Positions 22,998 through 31,484 of a stretch of DNA of 37,769 nucleotides are shown here, in pieces. Source of the stretch: an uncultured Ruminococcus sp. GTDB taxonomy: Bacteria; Bacillota; Clostridia; Oscillospirales; CAG-272. Each line of letters starts with the position of its first letter. Within the stretch, counting starts at the first letter, position 1. Under the pieces are notes generated by a model. It worked only from the letters and a program-made list of their open reading frames with translations. It ran no database searches and was not told the origin of the DNA. The stretch lies in assembly GCA_902778145.1 (NCBI GenBank), contig CACYWW010000014.1:1-37769 (forward strand), given 5' to 3'. The position numbers were made by a program, and so were the translations under genes.

Positions 22998-23683
22998 CAT
23001 ACGGCAATCTGAAGGAAGCCGTCGAAGAAATACTCTTTTCATCGACGGGGATACAGGTATATTACGAAAACGCGCCGGATTCGGCGGAATATCCGTACGT
23101 CGTGTACTCATTCAAGCGCGACGACACGACCGATCTTTACCGCGACGACGTCCGGCTTGAGGTCGACGTATGGAACCGGAGCGTTAATTTTATAAGCGTC
23201 GAGCATATCGGAGACGTCATCGACGAGTTTCTGAACGGCTTGAACTGGCCGACGGATAAGGTGCTCCCCACGTTCTTCCGTGAAGTCCGCTACAGTCTCG
23301 ACGATCCGGACAAGTCTCTGAAGCGTCATCACATGGAATACACCGTACAGACCTACGAGAGAAAAGAGCGCGTGACGCTCTTCGAAGGTATTATGACGAT
23401 CCGGGACGAAGAAGATCCGCAGGGGGCGGTCTACGCATTCGCGCCGGGCGACGATCTTTCCGGATACGGCAAAAGCTGGGACGTCCGCGTGCTCGATAAG
23501 GGCTCGCAGAACGCCGAATGGATCAGTTTAACGTGGCACGAAGATATGTCGGCATACGGAGAAGAGGGCGCCGATCTCACGTACACGGTAAAGCTCAACA
23601 GCGGCAGATATCTCATACTCGAGGCGGTGCACGTCCGGATGGAGCCGGGCAGCTACCGCGTCGCGGTATACGATTACTGTTGA
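22994..23683 (+). CDS. Tail terminator-like protein with C-terminal extension
   Basis: A 229-residue protein. Residues 1 to about 122 look like a tail completion/terminator protein (VEEILFSSTGIQVYYENAPDSAEYPYVVYSF, RLEVDVWNRSVNFISVEHIGDVIDEFL, HHMEYTVQTYERK), which caps the tail tube. Such proteins usually have 110-140 residues. The remaining 100 or so residues (from about RVTLFEGIM) form an extra beta-rich domain with YAFAPGDDLSGYGKSWDVRVLD that I do not recognise. Position between gp10-like and tail tube genes fits the call. Confidence 0.75.
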   Translation: MTYGNLKEAVEEILFSSTGIQVYYENAPDSAEYPYVVYSFKRDDTTDLYRDDVRLEVDVWNRSVNFISVEHIGDVIDEFLNGLNWPTDKVLPTFFREVRYSLDDPDKSLKRHHMEYTVQTYERKERVTLFEGIMTIRDEEDPQGAVYAFAPGDDLSGYGKSWDVRVLDKGSQNAEWISLTWHEDMSAYGEEGADLTYTVKLNSGRYLILEAVHVRMEPGSYRVAVYDYC

Positions 23684-23716
23684 CACAACAATTATAAACA
23701 CAGAGAGGGATAAAAA

Positions 23717-24235
23717 ATGGCTGCAACTACCACGACCCTGACGGGTTCAAACGTTCTCGCCGCGACCGATTTTCATACCGTCGTATGGACCGGCAAGACA
23801 AAAGCAGGCGACAGCATAAGCATCACTCTGAGGAACGCTTATTCAAAGGACCCGATGGCGCTCACGTTCTCGGAAAAGAACGATATCGTGCCGAAGATCA
23901 CTTTTGAAGTAACGTACGAGCAGAGCAATCTTGACAGCGAGGATTTCACGGAACCGTGGACTATCTCGTCAACGCTCAATTCCGCGGACAAGTGCGACAA
24001 TATCGTGCTCGGCGCCGGCAGGATCACGATCGACAGTACGACGATCGGTCTTACCCGCGGCGGCGGCACGTTCACCCGCACGCCCGATATACGCGAGATC
24101 AACGCGGACGACGACCCCGGCCCCGTAAAAGAGCGTATCGTCCAGCAGGGCGCGCGCGCCACGCTCGAGCTCAACGCGCTCACGTGGCTGACGAAAGAGA
24201 CGATGCTGTGGCCCGGTCTCAAGACCGCCACATAA
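23717..24235 (+). CDS. Major tail (tube) protein
   Basis: A 172-residue beta-rich protein preceded by GAGAGGGA. It has a Thr-rich start (MAATTTTLTGSNVL), a Gly/Thr-rich loop GLTRGGGTFTRTPDIREINADDDPGPVKERIVQQG typical of tube proteins, and a short C-terminal helix. Its place between the tail terminator and the chaperone genes is standard. It forms the hexameric rings of the flexible tail. Confidence 0.85.
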   Translation: MAATTTTLTGSNVLAATDFHTVVWTGKTKAGDSISITLRNAYSKDPMALTFSEKNDIVPKITFEVTYEQSNLDSEDFTEPWTISSTLNSADKCDNIVLGAGRITIDSTTIGLTRGGGTFTRTPDIREINADDDPGPVKERIVQQGARATLELNALTWLTKETMLWPGLKTAT

Positions 24236-24247
24236 CGAGGTGACGAC

Positions 24248-24583
24248 GTGAGCAAATTACGCACAGCCGACGTGTTCATCGGGATCCGCCTGCTGAAGAA
24301 GCTCGGCGCGATCGATCTTATAAACAGGATCTATGAGCAGAGCGCCGGCAAGCCCGCCGACGAATTCGGCAGAGATCTGATCTTCGCGCTGCTCGACGCG
24401 GCGACGGAGGCGAACGGTGAGAAAGAGCTTTACGGTTTTCTTTCGCGCCCGTTCGGCGTCCCCGCCGAGCAGATCCCGGAAATGGACGCGGACGTCTTTC
24501 TTGAAAAAGTCAAGGAGACGGCGAACCTGCGCGAGTGGGTCGATTTTTTTACACGTGTCGTCGGTATGCTGAAGGGGACCTGA
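24248..24583 (+). CDS. Tail assembly chaperone gpG-like, short product
   Basis: A 111-residue helical protein, the zero-frame product of the chaperone pair. It starts at GTG or ATG-like codon 24248 (gtg, with GAGGTGAC upstream) and reads DVFIGIRLLKKLGAIDLINRIYEQ. The stop lies just past a slippery heptamer at 24544-24550. In lambda-like phages gpG and the frameshifted gpGT bind the tape measure during tail assembly, and the ratio of the two matters. Confidence 0.85.
   Translation: MSKLRTADVFIGIRLLKKLGAIDLINRIYEQSAGKPADEFGRDLIFALLDAATEANGEKELYGFLSRPFGVPAEQIPEMDADVFLEKVKETANLREWVDFFTRVVGMLKGT
24544..24550 (+). promoter_or_regulatory. Programmed -1 ribosomal frameshift site
   Basis: In the zero frame the bases read GAT TTT TTT ACA, giving the slippery heptamer T-TTT-TTT. 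After slipping back one base the ribosome continues ...F-F-Y-T-C-R-R-Y-A-E-G-D-L into the second chaperone ORF. The zero-frame stop is 31 bases further on. Confidence 0.82.
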
Positions 24584-24876
24584 ACGAATTCATCCTGCGC
24601 CGGTACGGCGCCGCGTATGACACGGTCATGCGCATGCCACTCGAGGAATTCGTACAATTCATGGATTCCGCGCGCAAGGCGCAGGAAGACGAACGTTTAT
24701 ATCTGCTGTTCTGCGCCAATTTCACGAGGTGGAAGCCGGAATATCAGAATTTCCGCGCGTTCCGTGACGTGATGACGGGCGCGAACATAGACCGGCGCTC
24801 CGACGAGGATATCCTCGCGGAGGTCGCCCGGATTGAAAAGGAGCTGAAGCTTACTGATGGCGACGTCACTGTTTAA
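24550..24876 (+). CDS. Tail assembly chaperone gpT-like part, made by frameshift
   Basis: The -1 frame continues for 108 codons past the slippery site (YTCRRYAEGDLNEFILRRYGAAYDTVMRMPLEEF, ending ELKLTDGDVTV), giving a fusion of about 209 residues with the upstream ORF. The ORF has no start codon with a ribosome site of its own: the only early candidate, GTG 24535, lies before the slip. This agrees with expression by frameshift only. The end overlaps the tape measure gene by 20 bases. Confidence 0.82.
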   Translation, partial: YTCRRYAEGDLNEFILRRYGAAYDTVMRMPLEEFVQFMDSARKAQEDERLYLLFCANFTRWKPEYQNFRAFRDVMTGANIDRRSDEDILAEVARIEKELKLTDGDVTV

Positions 24877-26551
24877 GCTCGTCGGATCGATCTTCGTCGA
24901 CTCCGATGAAGCCAACAAATCAATATCAAAGACCGATAAGAACGCATCCGGTCTCGGCGCTACGTTCGGCAAGGTCGCGAAAGGCGTCGGATCGGCGGCG
25001 ACCGCGATCGTAGGCGGCGCCGCCGCGATAGGCGGCTCCGTTCTCGGCATAGCGCAGTCGCAGGCGGCCGCGGCGGACGAGATCGACAAGCTCTCGGAAC
25101 GCACCGGGATCAACCGCGAGGAGCTTCAGAGATGGATGCACGCGGCGGATCAGAGCGGCGTATCCTCCTCGTCGTTCACCGCCTCCGTGAAGAAAATGGG
25201 CGAAACGCTCGTTTCCGCGAAAGGCGGCTCCGAGGGAGCGTTAAAATCGTTTGAAAAGCTCGGAATAAATCTCGAGGAATTCGACGGGCTTTCCGTCGAG
25301 GAGCAGTTTTCCGCCGTCGTTGACGTCCTCGCCGAAATGGAGGACGGAGCCGACAGGAACGCCCTCGGCGCCGAGATCTTCGGAAAAGCGTACACGGACA
25401 TGCTCCCGATGCTCAACGCCGGCAAAGACGGCATCGCAGATCTGAAAGATGAGGCCGACAAGCTCGGCATCGTCATGAGCGAGGACTCCGTCAAAGCCGG
25501 CGTCAAGCTCGGCGACACGATCGCAAACGTAAAAGCGGCGTTCGACGGGCTGAAAAACGAGCTCGGCTCGGCGCTTCTTCCGCTCGTTCAGACGCTTGCG
25601 GATCTTATAGTCGAGAAAATGCCCGTCATTCAGTCAATGTTTTCGACGCTCATACCGATCATCGTCAAGCTTGCGGACTCCGTACTTCCTCCGCTGCTTG
25701 ATCTTGTCGATAACCTGCTCCCGGTACTTGCCGGGCTCTTCGAAGCGCTGCTCCCCGTGATCTCGGAGCTGATGGAGACGCTTTTGCCGGTGATCATAAC
25801 GCTGTTCACGGATATCGTGACCGCAATACTGCCGCCGCTCATGGAGCTTATAAAGATGCTCATGCCGTACGTGGTACAGATCATCGAAGAGCTTCTCCCG
25901 CTGCTTGTGTCCGTTCTCGACGTCATCCTGCCGCTGCTCACGACGGTGCTCGACCTGCTGGGTCCGATCATAGAACCTATCATGAAGCTCGTCACGGCGC
26001 TGCTCCCGCCTTTGGTGAAGGTCATCACCTTCCTGCTCGAGCCGCTCAAAGGCATCATGGCGCTGATCGGCCCGCTGCTGAAGCCGCTTCTCACGCTCGT
26101 CGACGTCGTGCTGACACCGATAACGAAAGCGCTCGAGTACCTGACGGAGAAGGTCTTCCCGAAGCTCAAGGAGGCTTTCAAGGGTCCTTTGAACTTCATA
26201 ATCGAGGGTCTGAACGTGCTCGTCCGCGGGCTGAACAAGCTCAGTTTCGACGTTCCGGACTGGGTCCCGTTCATAGGCGGCAAGACGTTCGGATTCAACA
26301 TACCCGAGATCCCGAAGCTGAAAAAAGGTATCAACTACGTGCCGTATGACGAGTATCCCGCCGTTCTGCACGAGGGCGAGAGGGTTCTCACCGCCGAAGG
26401 AAACAGATCGTACAACGGAACGCTCGAGCAGAAGCTCGACACCGTGATCGCTCTTCTCAACGCTCTGCTCGACAAGGACAGCAGCGTGTATATGGACGGC
26501 GAAAAGGTCGCCGCCGTCGTCAATGAAAGACTCGGAGAGGTATTCGCATGA
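24857..26551 (+). CDS. Tape measure protein
   Basis: A 564-residue protein. An N-terminal part with GSVLGIAQSQAAAADEIDKLSERTGINREELQRWMHAADQSG is typical of phage tail tape measure proteins. Residues about 240-410 are very hydrophobic, with a proline every 11 residues (256, 267, 278, 289, 300, 311, then 326, 337, 348, 359, 370). The C-terminal part has GLNVLVRGLNKLSFDVPDWVPFIGGKTFGFNIPEIPKLKKG and LHEGERVL. At about 0.15 nm per residue it would set a tail near 85 nm, short for a siphophage. This is a length rule, not a measurement. Confidence 0.92.
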   Translation: MATSLFKLVGSIFVDSDEANKSISKTDKNASGLGATFGKVAKGVGSAATAIVGGAAAIGGSVLGIAQSQAAAADEIDKLSERTGINREELQRWMHAADQSGVSSSSFTASVKKMGETLVSAKGGSEGALKSFEKLGINLEEFDGLSVEEQFSAVVDVLAEMEDGADRNALGAEIFGKAYTDMLPMLNAGKDGIADLKDEADKLGIVMSEDSVKAGVKLGDTIANVKAAFDGLKNELGSALLPLVQTLADLIVEKMPVIQSMFSTLIPIIVKLADSVLPPLLDLVDNLLPVLAGLFEALLPVISELMETLLPVIITLFTDIVTAILPPLMELIKMLMPYVVQIIEELLPLLVSVLDVILPLLTTVLDLLGPIIEPIMKLVTALLPPLVKVITFLLEPLKGIMALIGPLLKPLLTLVDVVLTPITKALEYLTEKVFPKLKEAFKGPLNFIIEGLNVLVRGLNKLSFDVPDWVPFIGGKTFGFNIPEIPKLKKGINYVPYDEYPAVLHEGERVLTAEGNRSYNGTLEQKLDTVIALLNALLDKDSSVYMDGEKVAAVVNERLGEVFA

Positions 26552-27312
26552 TCATATCGCTTTACAGGACGATGCAGTCGTTTATCAGACTGCACACGCT
26601 GAACGACGGTTTTGTAACGTCACGCTCGGGCGAGGGCTTCGGATATGAGAGCTCTTACGTCCCGTCGGTGAACGGTACGTACTTCACCGACGAGCGAAGG
26701 ATCGCGCAGAACAGGATCGCGCTCGTGTGCGAGTTTTCAGACCGGAGCGGATACGCCGAAGCCGTGAAATACGCGGACGGCGACGGAACGATGCTCGAAT
26801 ACGACACGGGAACGGAAAAATACTACCGCAAGGTGCGTTTTCTTTCCGCACAGCCGAAGGTGATGAAGCTCGGGAGGATCCGGGCGACTCTCACCTTCGA
26901 CGCGCTCACGCCCTATTTTCAGGCCGTAGAACGGTACGTATACGGCGCGACGGATCCGCAGGAGAGCTTCGACGTGCACCCCGATCTTCCGATGAGGCTT
27001 TACGCGTTCGTTCAGCCGTTTGACGACGTTCAGTCCGTCACGATCGCGGCGACGGGAGCGGGCGGAAGCATTCCGATCGGATCGATCACCGTACCCGGCC
27101 CGTTCGAGGTCGCCGATCAGATCGAATACTCGAGCGAGCCGACGGACTGCCGTCTTCTTATAAACGGCGAATCAGCCGCCGGTAGGCTCGATATGAGCCG
27201 CGACAACTTCTTCGACATAAGCAACACCGCAGACCTCACCGTCAGCGTGACGTCCGGGGCGGTTTGTTACGTTCATCTGATCCTGTATACGTATTTCAAG
27301 GAGATCTCATGA
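26548..27312 (+). CDS. Distal tail protein (Dit)
   Basis: A 254-residue siphovirus tail component: the N-terminal ring domain (FIRLHTLNDGFVTSRSGEGFGYESSYVPSVNGTYFTDERRIAQNRIALVCEF) and a C-terminal jelly-roll-like part (PIGSITVPGPFEVADQIEYSSEPTDCRLLINGES). Dit forms the hub between tail tube and tip. It overlaps the tape measure and tail-tip genes by four bases each. Confidence 0.85.
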   Translation: MIISLYRTMQSFIRLHTLNDGFVTSRSGEGFGYESSYVPSVNGTYFTDERRIAQNRIALVCEFSDRSGYAEAVKYADGDGTMLEYDTGTEKYYRKVRFLSAQPKVMKLGRIRATLTFDALTPYFQAVERYVYGATDPQESFDVHPDLPMRLYAFVQPFDDVQSVTIAATGAGGSIPIGSITVPGPFEVADQIEYSSEPTDCRLLINGESAAGRLDMSRDNFFDISNTADLTVSVTSGAVCYVHLILYTYFKEIS

Positions 27313-29822
27313 CCGGATATATCATATCATCCGCCGATTTTTCGGTCAAAGACGCGCTGACGCTCGGCTCGTACGCGTTCACGTGGCGCGCCGATCTTTC
27401 CGGTAAATCGACCGTGACCGTCCCGAGAGCGCCCGTCGCCGCGGAAAACGACTTTTTCTTCTGCGAAGCATTCTTCGGTGTGATCGAAACGGTCAAATCC
27501 GCGCGCGGCGCCGCGGCTTACACGATAAGTCTGCTCCAGCCGGAATATATGTTCTCCGACGACGCGATACTCAGCTCCGTCGCGGAAACACTGTTCACCG
27601 AAACGGGCAGCACAACGATGGGCGTGAAGCAGATACTCGACGAGAATTACGCAAACACGACGGATCCGTATCTTCATATGCCGTATCTGAGCGTCACGGC
27701 GCCGGATCCGAACACGCCGTACAATCTGTGCCCCGAATACGACGACAACCGGAAATTCAACGTCATCGAATATCTGTCGTGGATCAGATCCGCGTCGTAT
27801 CAGTGGCCGCAGCACACCGTATATCTGAAATTTGCCCCGTCCCGCGGCGCTCTTTCCGTGGAGGTGATACACCGCGCGGGGCTCGCGTATACGCCGGAAT
27901 ATCCGGCGCTTTCGAGCATCGCCCCGGTCGATCTGTCATTCCCCGCGTTTGCCATGCGCAGCGAAAACTACAGCATGAACCGCGCGGCGGAGGCGGAGAT
28001 CATATACACGAACACGGAAACGGAGGTCAGTACATGCCTGCGTTATTATCTGCTGCCCGACGGCACGGTGACGCAGACGCCGTCCGCGAACCGCCTGCGC
28101 GGCAAAAGAGTGATAGACACGGCGGAGGGCACGTCGCAGTCCGCGGCTTCTCTGCGCGCGAGAGAGATCCTGTCGGAGAGCATCGGACAGCACAGCGTCA
28201 GCGTCCGCTACGACGGCAATAATCCGACGTACGCGTTCGACAGATACGACGTCGGCAGAAGGTACGTTCTGAAGACCGCGCTCGGCGTCAAATACTCAAC
28301 GCTCGACGAGCTGACGATCCGCTCGGACAGCGCCTTGATCGATCTCACGTTCGGCGTCATGCCGACGAAGCTCACCGACATGCTCGCCGCAAACGAAAAA
28401 CGCCTTGACAAGGCTTCGCAGGAATCCGGAGGCGGCGGAGGCGGCTCCGCTCAGCAGGTTCAATCCGACTGGGACGAAGACGACACCACGGCGCCGGCGT
28501 ACATAAAAAACAAGCCGGCAGCCTCAAACGCCGGCGTGTTCTACGTTGAAGGCGTGAACAGCGTCGCCGCGGTCACGACTTCACCGTATTACGCCGCGCG
28601 CTGGAAGGGCTCGTACAATGACATCACGGAGCTTTACACGGGCCTGACGATCATTTATAAGATCGACGTCGCGGGGCACGCCACGTACGGCACCGTGCTC
28701 GACATAAACGGGCTCGGAGAGCATCCCGTCACGCGCAACGTCGACACCGCCGTCGGTACCGCGTTCCCTGTCGGCTCCTCCGTCGTTCTCACGTATGACG
28801 CGGACGTCTCGGCGAGCGTGTACCGGAATTCCGCCGCGGGCGAAGCCGTCGCCGGCTGCTGGAAGGTCGCCGACTACGCAAGCACGGCGAATTATCAGAT
28901 GCGCAAGAACAGCGGCGCGATGGCTGTCGCGTCAAACGCCGGCACGCTTTACAGGTACGAGCTGTGTATGACGGACAAAAACGGCGAGCTCGTCCCGTTC
29001 AACAACGTATCAAACGCGAGAACGACGTACACGAAGGCGATGAACGCGGCGCCGTTCGATCCGTTCGGACGGATATACTGGTATTATACGACCGGCACGG
29101 TCACGGCGGGCGCGAACGCCTCCGCCCCGTATCTGTACAATCAGGTCGCATACGACGTCCGGTATTCGCTGAACATAAACAGCTCGGGCACGACGACGGG
29201 CGCGGCGCCCACGGCTCTGACGGCTCAAAAGCCTGTATATCTGCGCGTCCTGTACGATCCCGCCGTCGGCACGGCGACGTTTACGCAGGACGTGTCAAGC
29301 GGATCGTATCTCGAGCGCAGCTCGATCGTCCAGGCGCTTCCCGCGTCGGACCCCGACGCCGCGCGCACGGACGGCAAAAAGACGCTTTATATTTACCTCG
29401 GACAGGCTTATTCAAAGTATCAGGCGGAGCTTTCGCTCTATCATCCCGTATACGCTTATTCAAAAGAATACGGCGATTTCCGGCACTATACGCAGGACAC
29501 GGAGGCGGCGTCCTCCGCGATGCGCGTACACACCGGCGTGTACGCGTCCGTGAACGGCGTGATCACGCTTCCGATCGATACGACAAAGTTCCGGATCGTG
29601 CAGCTCACGCTCGCGAGTCAGGACTTTTCCGTCGTGCTCGGAGCCCCGGAAAGCTACGTCAGGTCGAGCGACACGGTGCTTTATAAGGTCGGTACGCTGT
29701 CGACCTTCGCGATGCTCACGGAAGGCGCACAGACGGCCGTAGACGTCGTGAACGGCGACACGTCATCAACATATTACAATAACGGCGCGGTGAGCGTGAC
29801 GGCATTCTGCACGCTCAGATAA
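27309..29822 (+). CDS. Tail-tip / tail-associated protein fused to a fibre-like C-terminus
   Basis: From ATG 27309 the product is 837 residues. The first 370 or so residues resemble the Tal/gp18-type tail-tip baseplate protein that follows Dit. A poly-Gly linker (SGGGGGGSAQQ) then leads to QVQSDWDEDDTTAPAYIKNKPAAS, a motif common at the start of fibre modules in gut phages. The rest is Thr/Ser/Tyr-rich and beta-like, likely contacting the cell surface. No peptidase motif was seen. The C-terminal module is the most likely host-range determinant. Confidence 0.8.
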   Translation: MTGYIISSADFSVKDALTLGSYAFTWRADLSGKSTVTVPRAPVAAENDFFFCEAFFGVIETVKSARGAAAYTISLLQPEYMFSDDAILSSVAETLFTETGSTTMGVKQILDENYANTTDPYLHMPYLSVTAPDPNTPYNLCPEYDDNRKFNVIEYLSWIRSASYQWPQHTVYLKFAPSRGALSVEVIHRAGLAYTPEYPALSSIAPVDLSFPAFAMRSENYSMNRAAEAEIIYTNTETEVSTCLRYYLLPDGTVTQTPSANRLRGKRVIDTAEGTSQSAASLRAREILSESIGQHSVSVRYDGNNPTYAFDRYDVGRRYVLKTALGVKYSTLDELTIRSDSALIDLTFGVMPTKLTDMLAANEKRLDKASQESGGGGGGSAQQVQSDWDEDDTTAPAYIKNKPAASNAGVFYVEGVNSVAAVTTSPYYAARWKGSYNDITELYTGLTIIYKIDVAGHATYGTVLDINGLGEHPVTRNVDTAVGTAFPVGSSVVLTYDADVSASVYRNSAAGEAVAGCWKVADYASTANYQMRKNSGAMAVASNAGTLYRYELCMTDKNGELVPFNNVSNARTTYTKAMNAAPFDPFGRIYWYYTTGTVTAGANASAPYLYNQVAYDVRYSLNINSSGTTTGAAPTALTAQKPVYLRVLYDPAVGTATFTQDVSSGSYLERSSIVQALPASDPDAARTDGKKTLYIYLGQAYSKYQAELSLYHPVYAYSKEYGDFRHYTQDTEAASSAMRVHTGVYASVNGVITLPIDTTKFRIVQLTLASQDFSVVLGAPESYVRSSDTVLYKVGTLSTFAMLTEGAQTAVDVVNGDTSSTYYNNGAVSVTAFCTLR

Positions 29823-29840
29823 CGCAGAAAAGGAGTAAAC

Positions 29841-30044
29841 ATGGCAAAGAACATCACAGCTCTTAAAAACCTTTACAAGCAGCTCGGAGGCGACGAAAAT
29901 GACGTCGCGTCCCTGACGAAGACCGTCGAGGTGCTGAACGCGATCACCGTACTGCTCGGCGGAGAGGGCAAGGATACGAAGATCAGCGACGCGATCGAAA
30001 GCATCGCCGAAGTCGCCCCGGAAATAAACGACGGAGGTAAATAA
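29841..30044 (+). CDS. Small tail-region protein, LGG family copy 1
   Basis: A 67-residue protein (AAGGAG upstream). It starts ITALKNLYKQLGGDENDVASLTKTVEVLNAI and is a likely paralogue of the next gene, sharing the N-terminal pattern IxALxxxYxxLGG. Similar short proteins follow tail-fibre genes in gut phages. Perhaps a fibre accessory or chaperone, but function unknown. Confidence 0.65.
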   Translation: MAKNITALKNLYKQLGGDENDVASLTKTVEVLNAITVLLGGEGKDTKISDAIESIAEVAPEINDGGK

Positions 30045-30046
30045 AA

Positions 30047-30268
30047 ATGGTCAAAAACAACATCGACGCCCTGAGATCCGTATATCTCAGCCTCGGCGGA
30101 AGCCTCGACGACACATACGAGGATATAAACGGCGGATCTCCCGTCTCGGCGTACAGATCCGTCAAGGATCATATCGCCGCGATCTCAAAGCTCGACGTCG
30201 GCTCGGGCTCGTACACCGAGACCACCACGTTTTATTCCGGCAACGCGACCGTTGTTGATCTCGGTTGA
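30047..30268 (+). CDS. Small tail-region protein, LGG family copy 2
   Basis: A 73-residue protein starting two bases after the previous stop. NNIDALRSVYLSLGGSLDDTYEDINGGSPVSAYRSVKDHIAAISKL aligns in its first 20 residues with the preceding protein, so the two appear to be an old tandem duplication. The C-terminus is Ser/Thr-rich. Function unknown. Confidence 0.65.
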   Translation: MVKNNIDALRSVYLSLGGSLDDTYEDINGGSPVSAYRSVKDHIAAISKLDVGSGSYTETTTFYSGNATVVDLG

Positions 30269-30286
30269 TGAAAGGGGGATTTGATT

Positions 30287-31147
30287 ATGTATGGATTTAA
30301 AATAAACAATGCGTCTATAGCCGATTATGGAAGCATTCCATCTATAGACTTAACCATCGCGCGTGATGAAACGGTCATAAAGAAACACCTTGTACAGATC
30401 GACGACTGGTATGCCGATCTGTCTAATAAGGATTGGGGTCTATATCAGGGCTATAATGCAACATATTTTGACGGTAACGTAACAACGGAAGCACCAAAAA
30501 CACCTGTTCGGGTTGAACTTGCAGCAGCCGCAGCAGAGGCAAACTGGATCAATTTCATTGTAACCGTAAACGATGACATCGTGCTTGAATATAGCGACGA
30601 GGATAATATCTTTTATTACGGTAAAGGCACATATTTACTTGGATATGCAAATGGAAATTGGCAATTTGTTTCGTCTGAAGCCGGAACATATTCTCTTAAA
30701 GTAATCGATCCCTACGGTGCAAGCGGAACGCCTTACCTCTCAATTGATACAGAGTTTGAATCAACTGATGTCGGTGATGAATATGTCGTATCCATCAGCA
30801 CGACAGATTTGACAGAGGCATTCGCGTCTGCAAGCGAGCAGATTATTAAAAAAATCATTTTCACTTATTCTTATTCTGATGGTACAATATCTTGTGACAC
30901 AGAATATAACGAGGTGTTGTCACGTTTATTGGAGAATTTGCCGACAATGGCGATAATTAGAAATCTCCCCGGTATTGATCCTTTATCACAGACTTGGATG
31001 AGTTTATATTATCCTGTGGGCGCAGAGGAGGCAAAGCCGTATGCGATGATAACAAGCGCAGCAAGTAATACTACTGTTCTTCACGATTGGCTTTATCTTA
31101 ACTCCGATAATACCGTTTCAATCGGTAGCGACCACGGTGCGGCGTAA
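30287..31147 (+). CDS. AT-rich unknown protein between tail and lysis genes
   Basis: A 286-residue protein from ATG 30287, eight bases after GGGGG (TTG 30281 is an alternative). It is not recognised. Tyr, Asn, Asp and Thr are frequent, it has no signal peptide or membrane segment, and the C-terminal third (LSRLLENLPTMAIIRNLPGIDPLSQTWMSLYYPVG) looks globular. G+C is near 40% and codons end in A or T, unlike all neighbours. Position suggests a receptor-binding or baseplate protein, or a lysogenic-conversion cargo gene. Recent transfer is the likely reason for the base composition. Confidence 0.6.
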   Translation: MYGFKINNASIADYGSIPSIDLTIARDETVIKKHLVQIDDWYADLSNKDWGLYQGYNATYFDGNVTTEAPKTPVRVELAAAAAEANWINFIVTVNDDIVLEYSDEDNIFYYGKGTYLLGYANGNWQFVSSEAGTYSLKVIDPYGASGTPYLSIDTEFESTDVGDEYVVSISTTDLTEAFASASEQIIKKIIFTYSYSDGTISCDTEYNEVLSRLLENLPTMAIIRNLPGIDPLSQTWMSLYYPVGAEEAKPYAMITSAASNTTVLHDWLYLNSDNTVSIGSDHGAA

Positions 31148-31196
31148 AGCCGTTACCTAACCAAAAACGCATTTTATACATAGAAAGGACGTTGAA

Positions 31197-31484
31197 ATGG
31201 ACGTGATAAAAAAAGTCGGAGCGGCGCTCCGTACGTTTTTTCTGGACTCGAACGGTAAGAATGTGATCAACGTGATCGAACGCGCTCTGTGGACGTTCGT
31301 CGAATCGTTCCTGCTTTCCATGCCGTGCGTGGAGTCGCTCGGCATTGACGGTTACAAATGGAAGTGCGCGCTCTTCGGAGCCGCCTGCGCCGCCTTTTCG
31401 GCGGTAAAGACCGTTATCATCGAGATCGTTCGGTCGAGACTCGACAGTCTGAAGGAGGCGGCGGACGATGGCAAAGACGATTAA
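31197..31484 (+). CDS. Holin, r1t-like
   Basis: A 95-residue protein with GAAAGGA upstream. Segments VIERALWTFVESFLLSMP (about 26-43) and ALFGAACAAFSAVKTVIIEIV (about 58-78) are the two membrane helices, and the tail is charged. ER-A-x-x-TF at the first helix and the W-K/A-rich second helix resemble the r1t holin family. It would form pores that release the adjacent amidase. Confidence 0.75.
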   Translation: MDVIKKVGAALRTFFLDSNGKNVINVIERALWTFVESFLLSMPCVESLGIDGYKWKCALFGAACAAFSAVKTVIIEIVRSRLDSLKEAADDGKDD

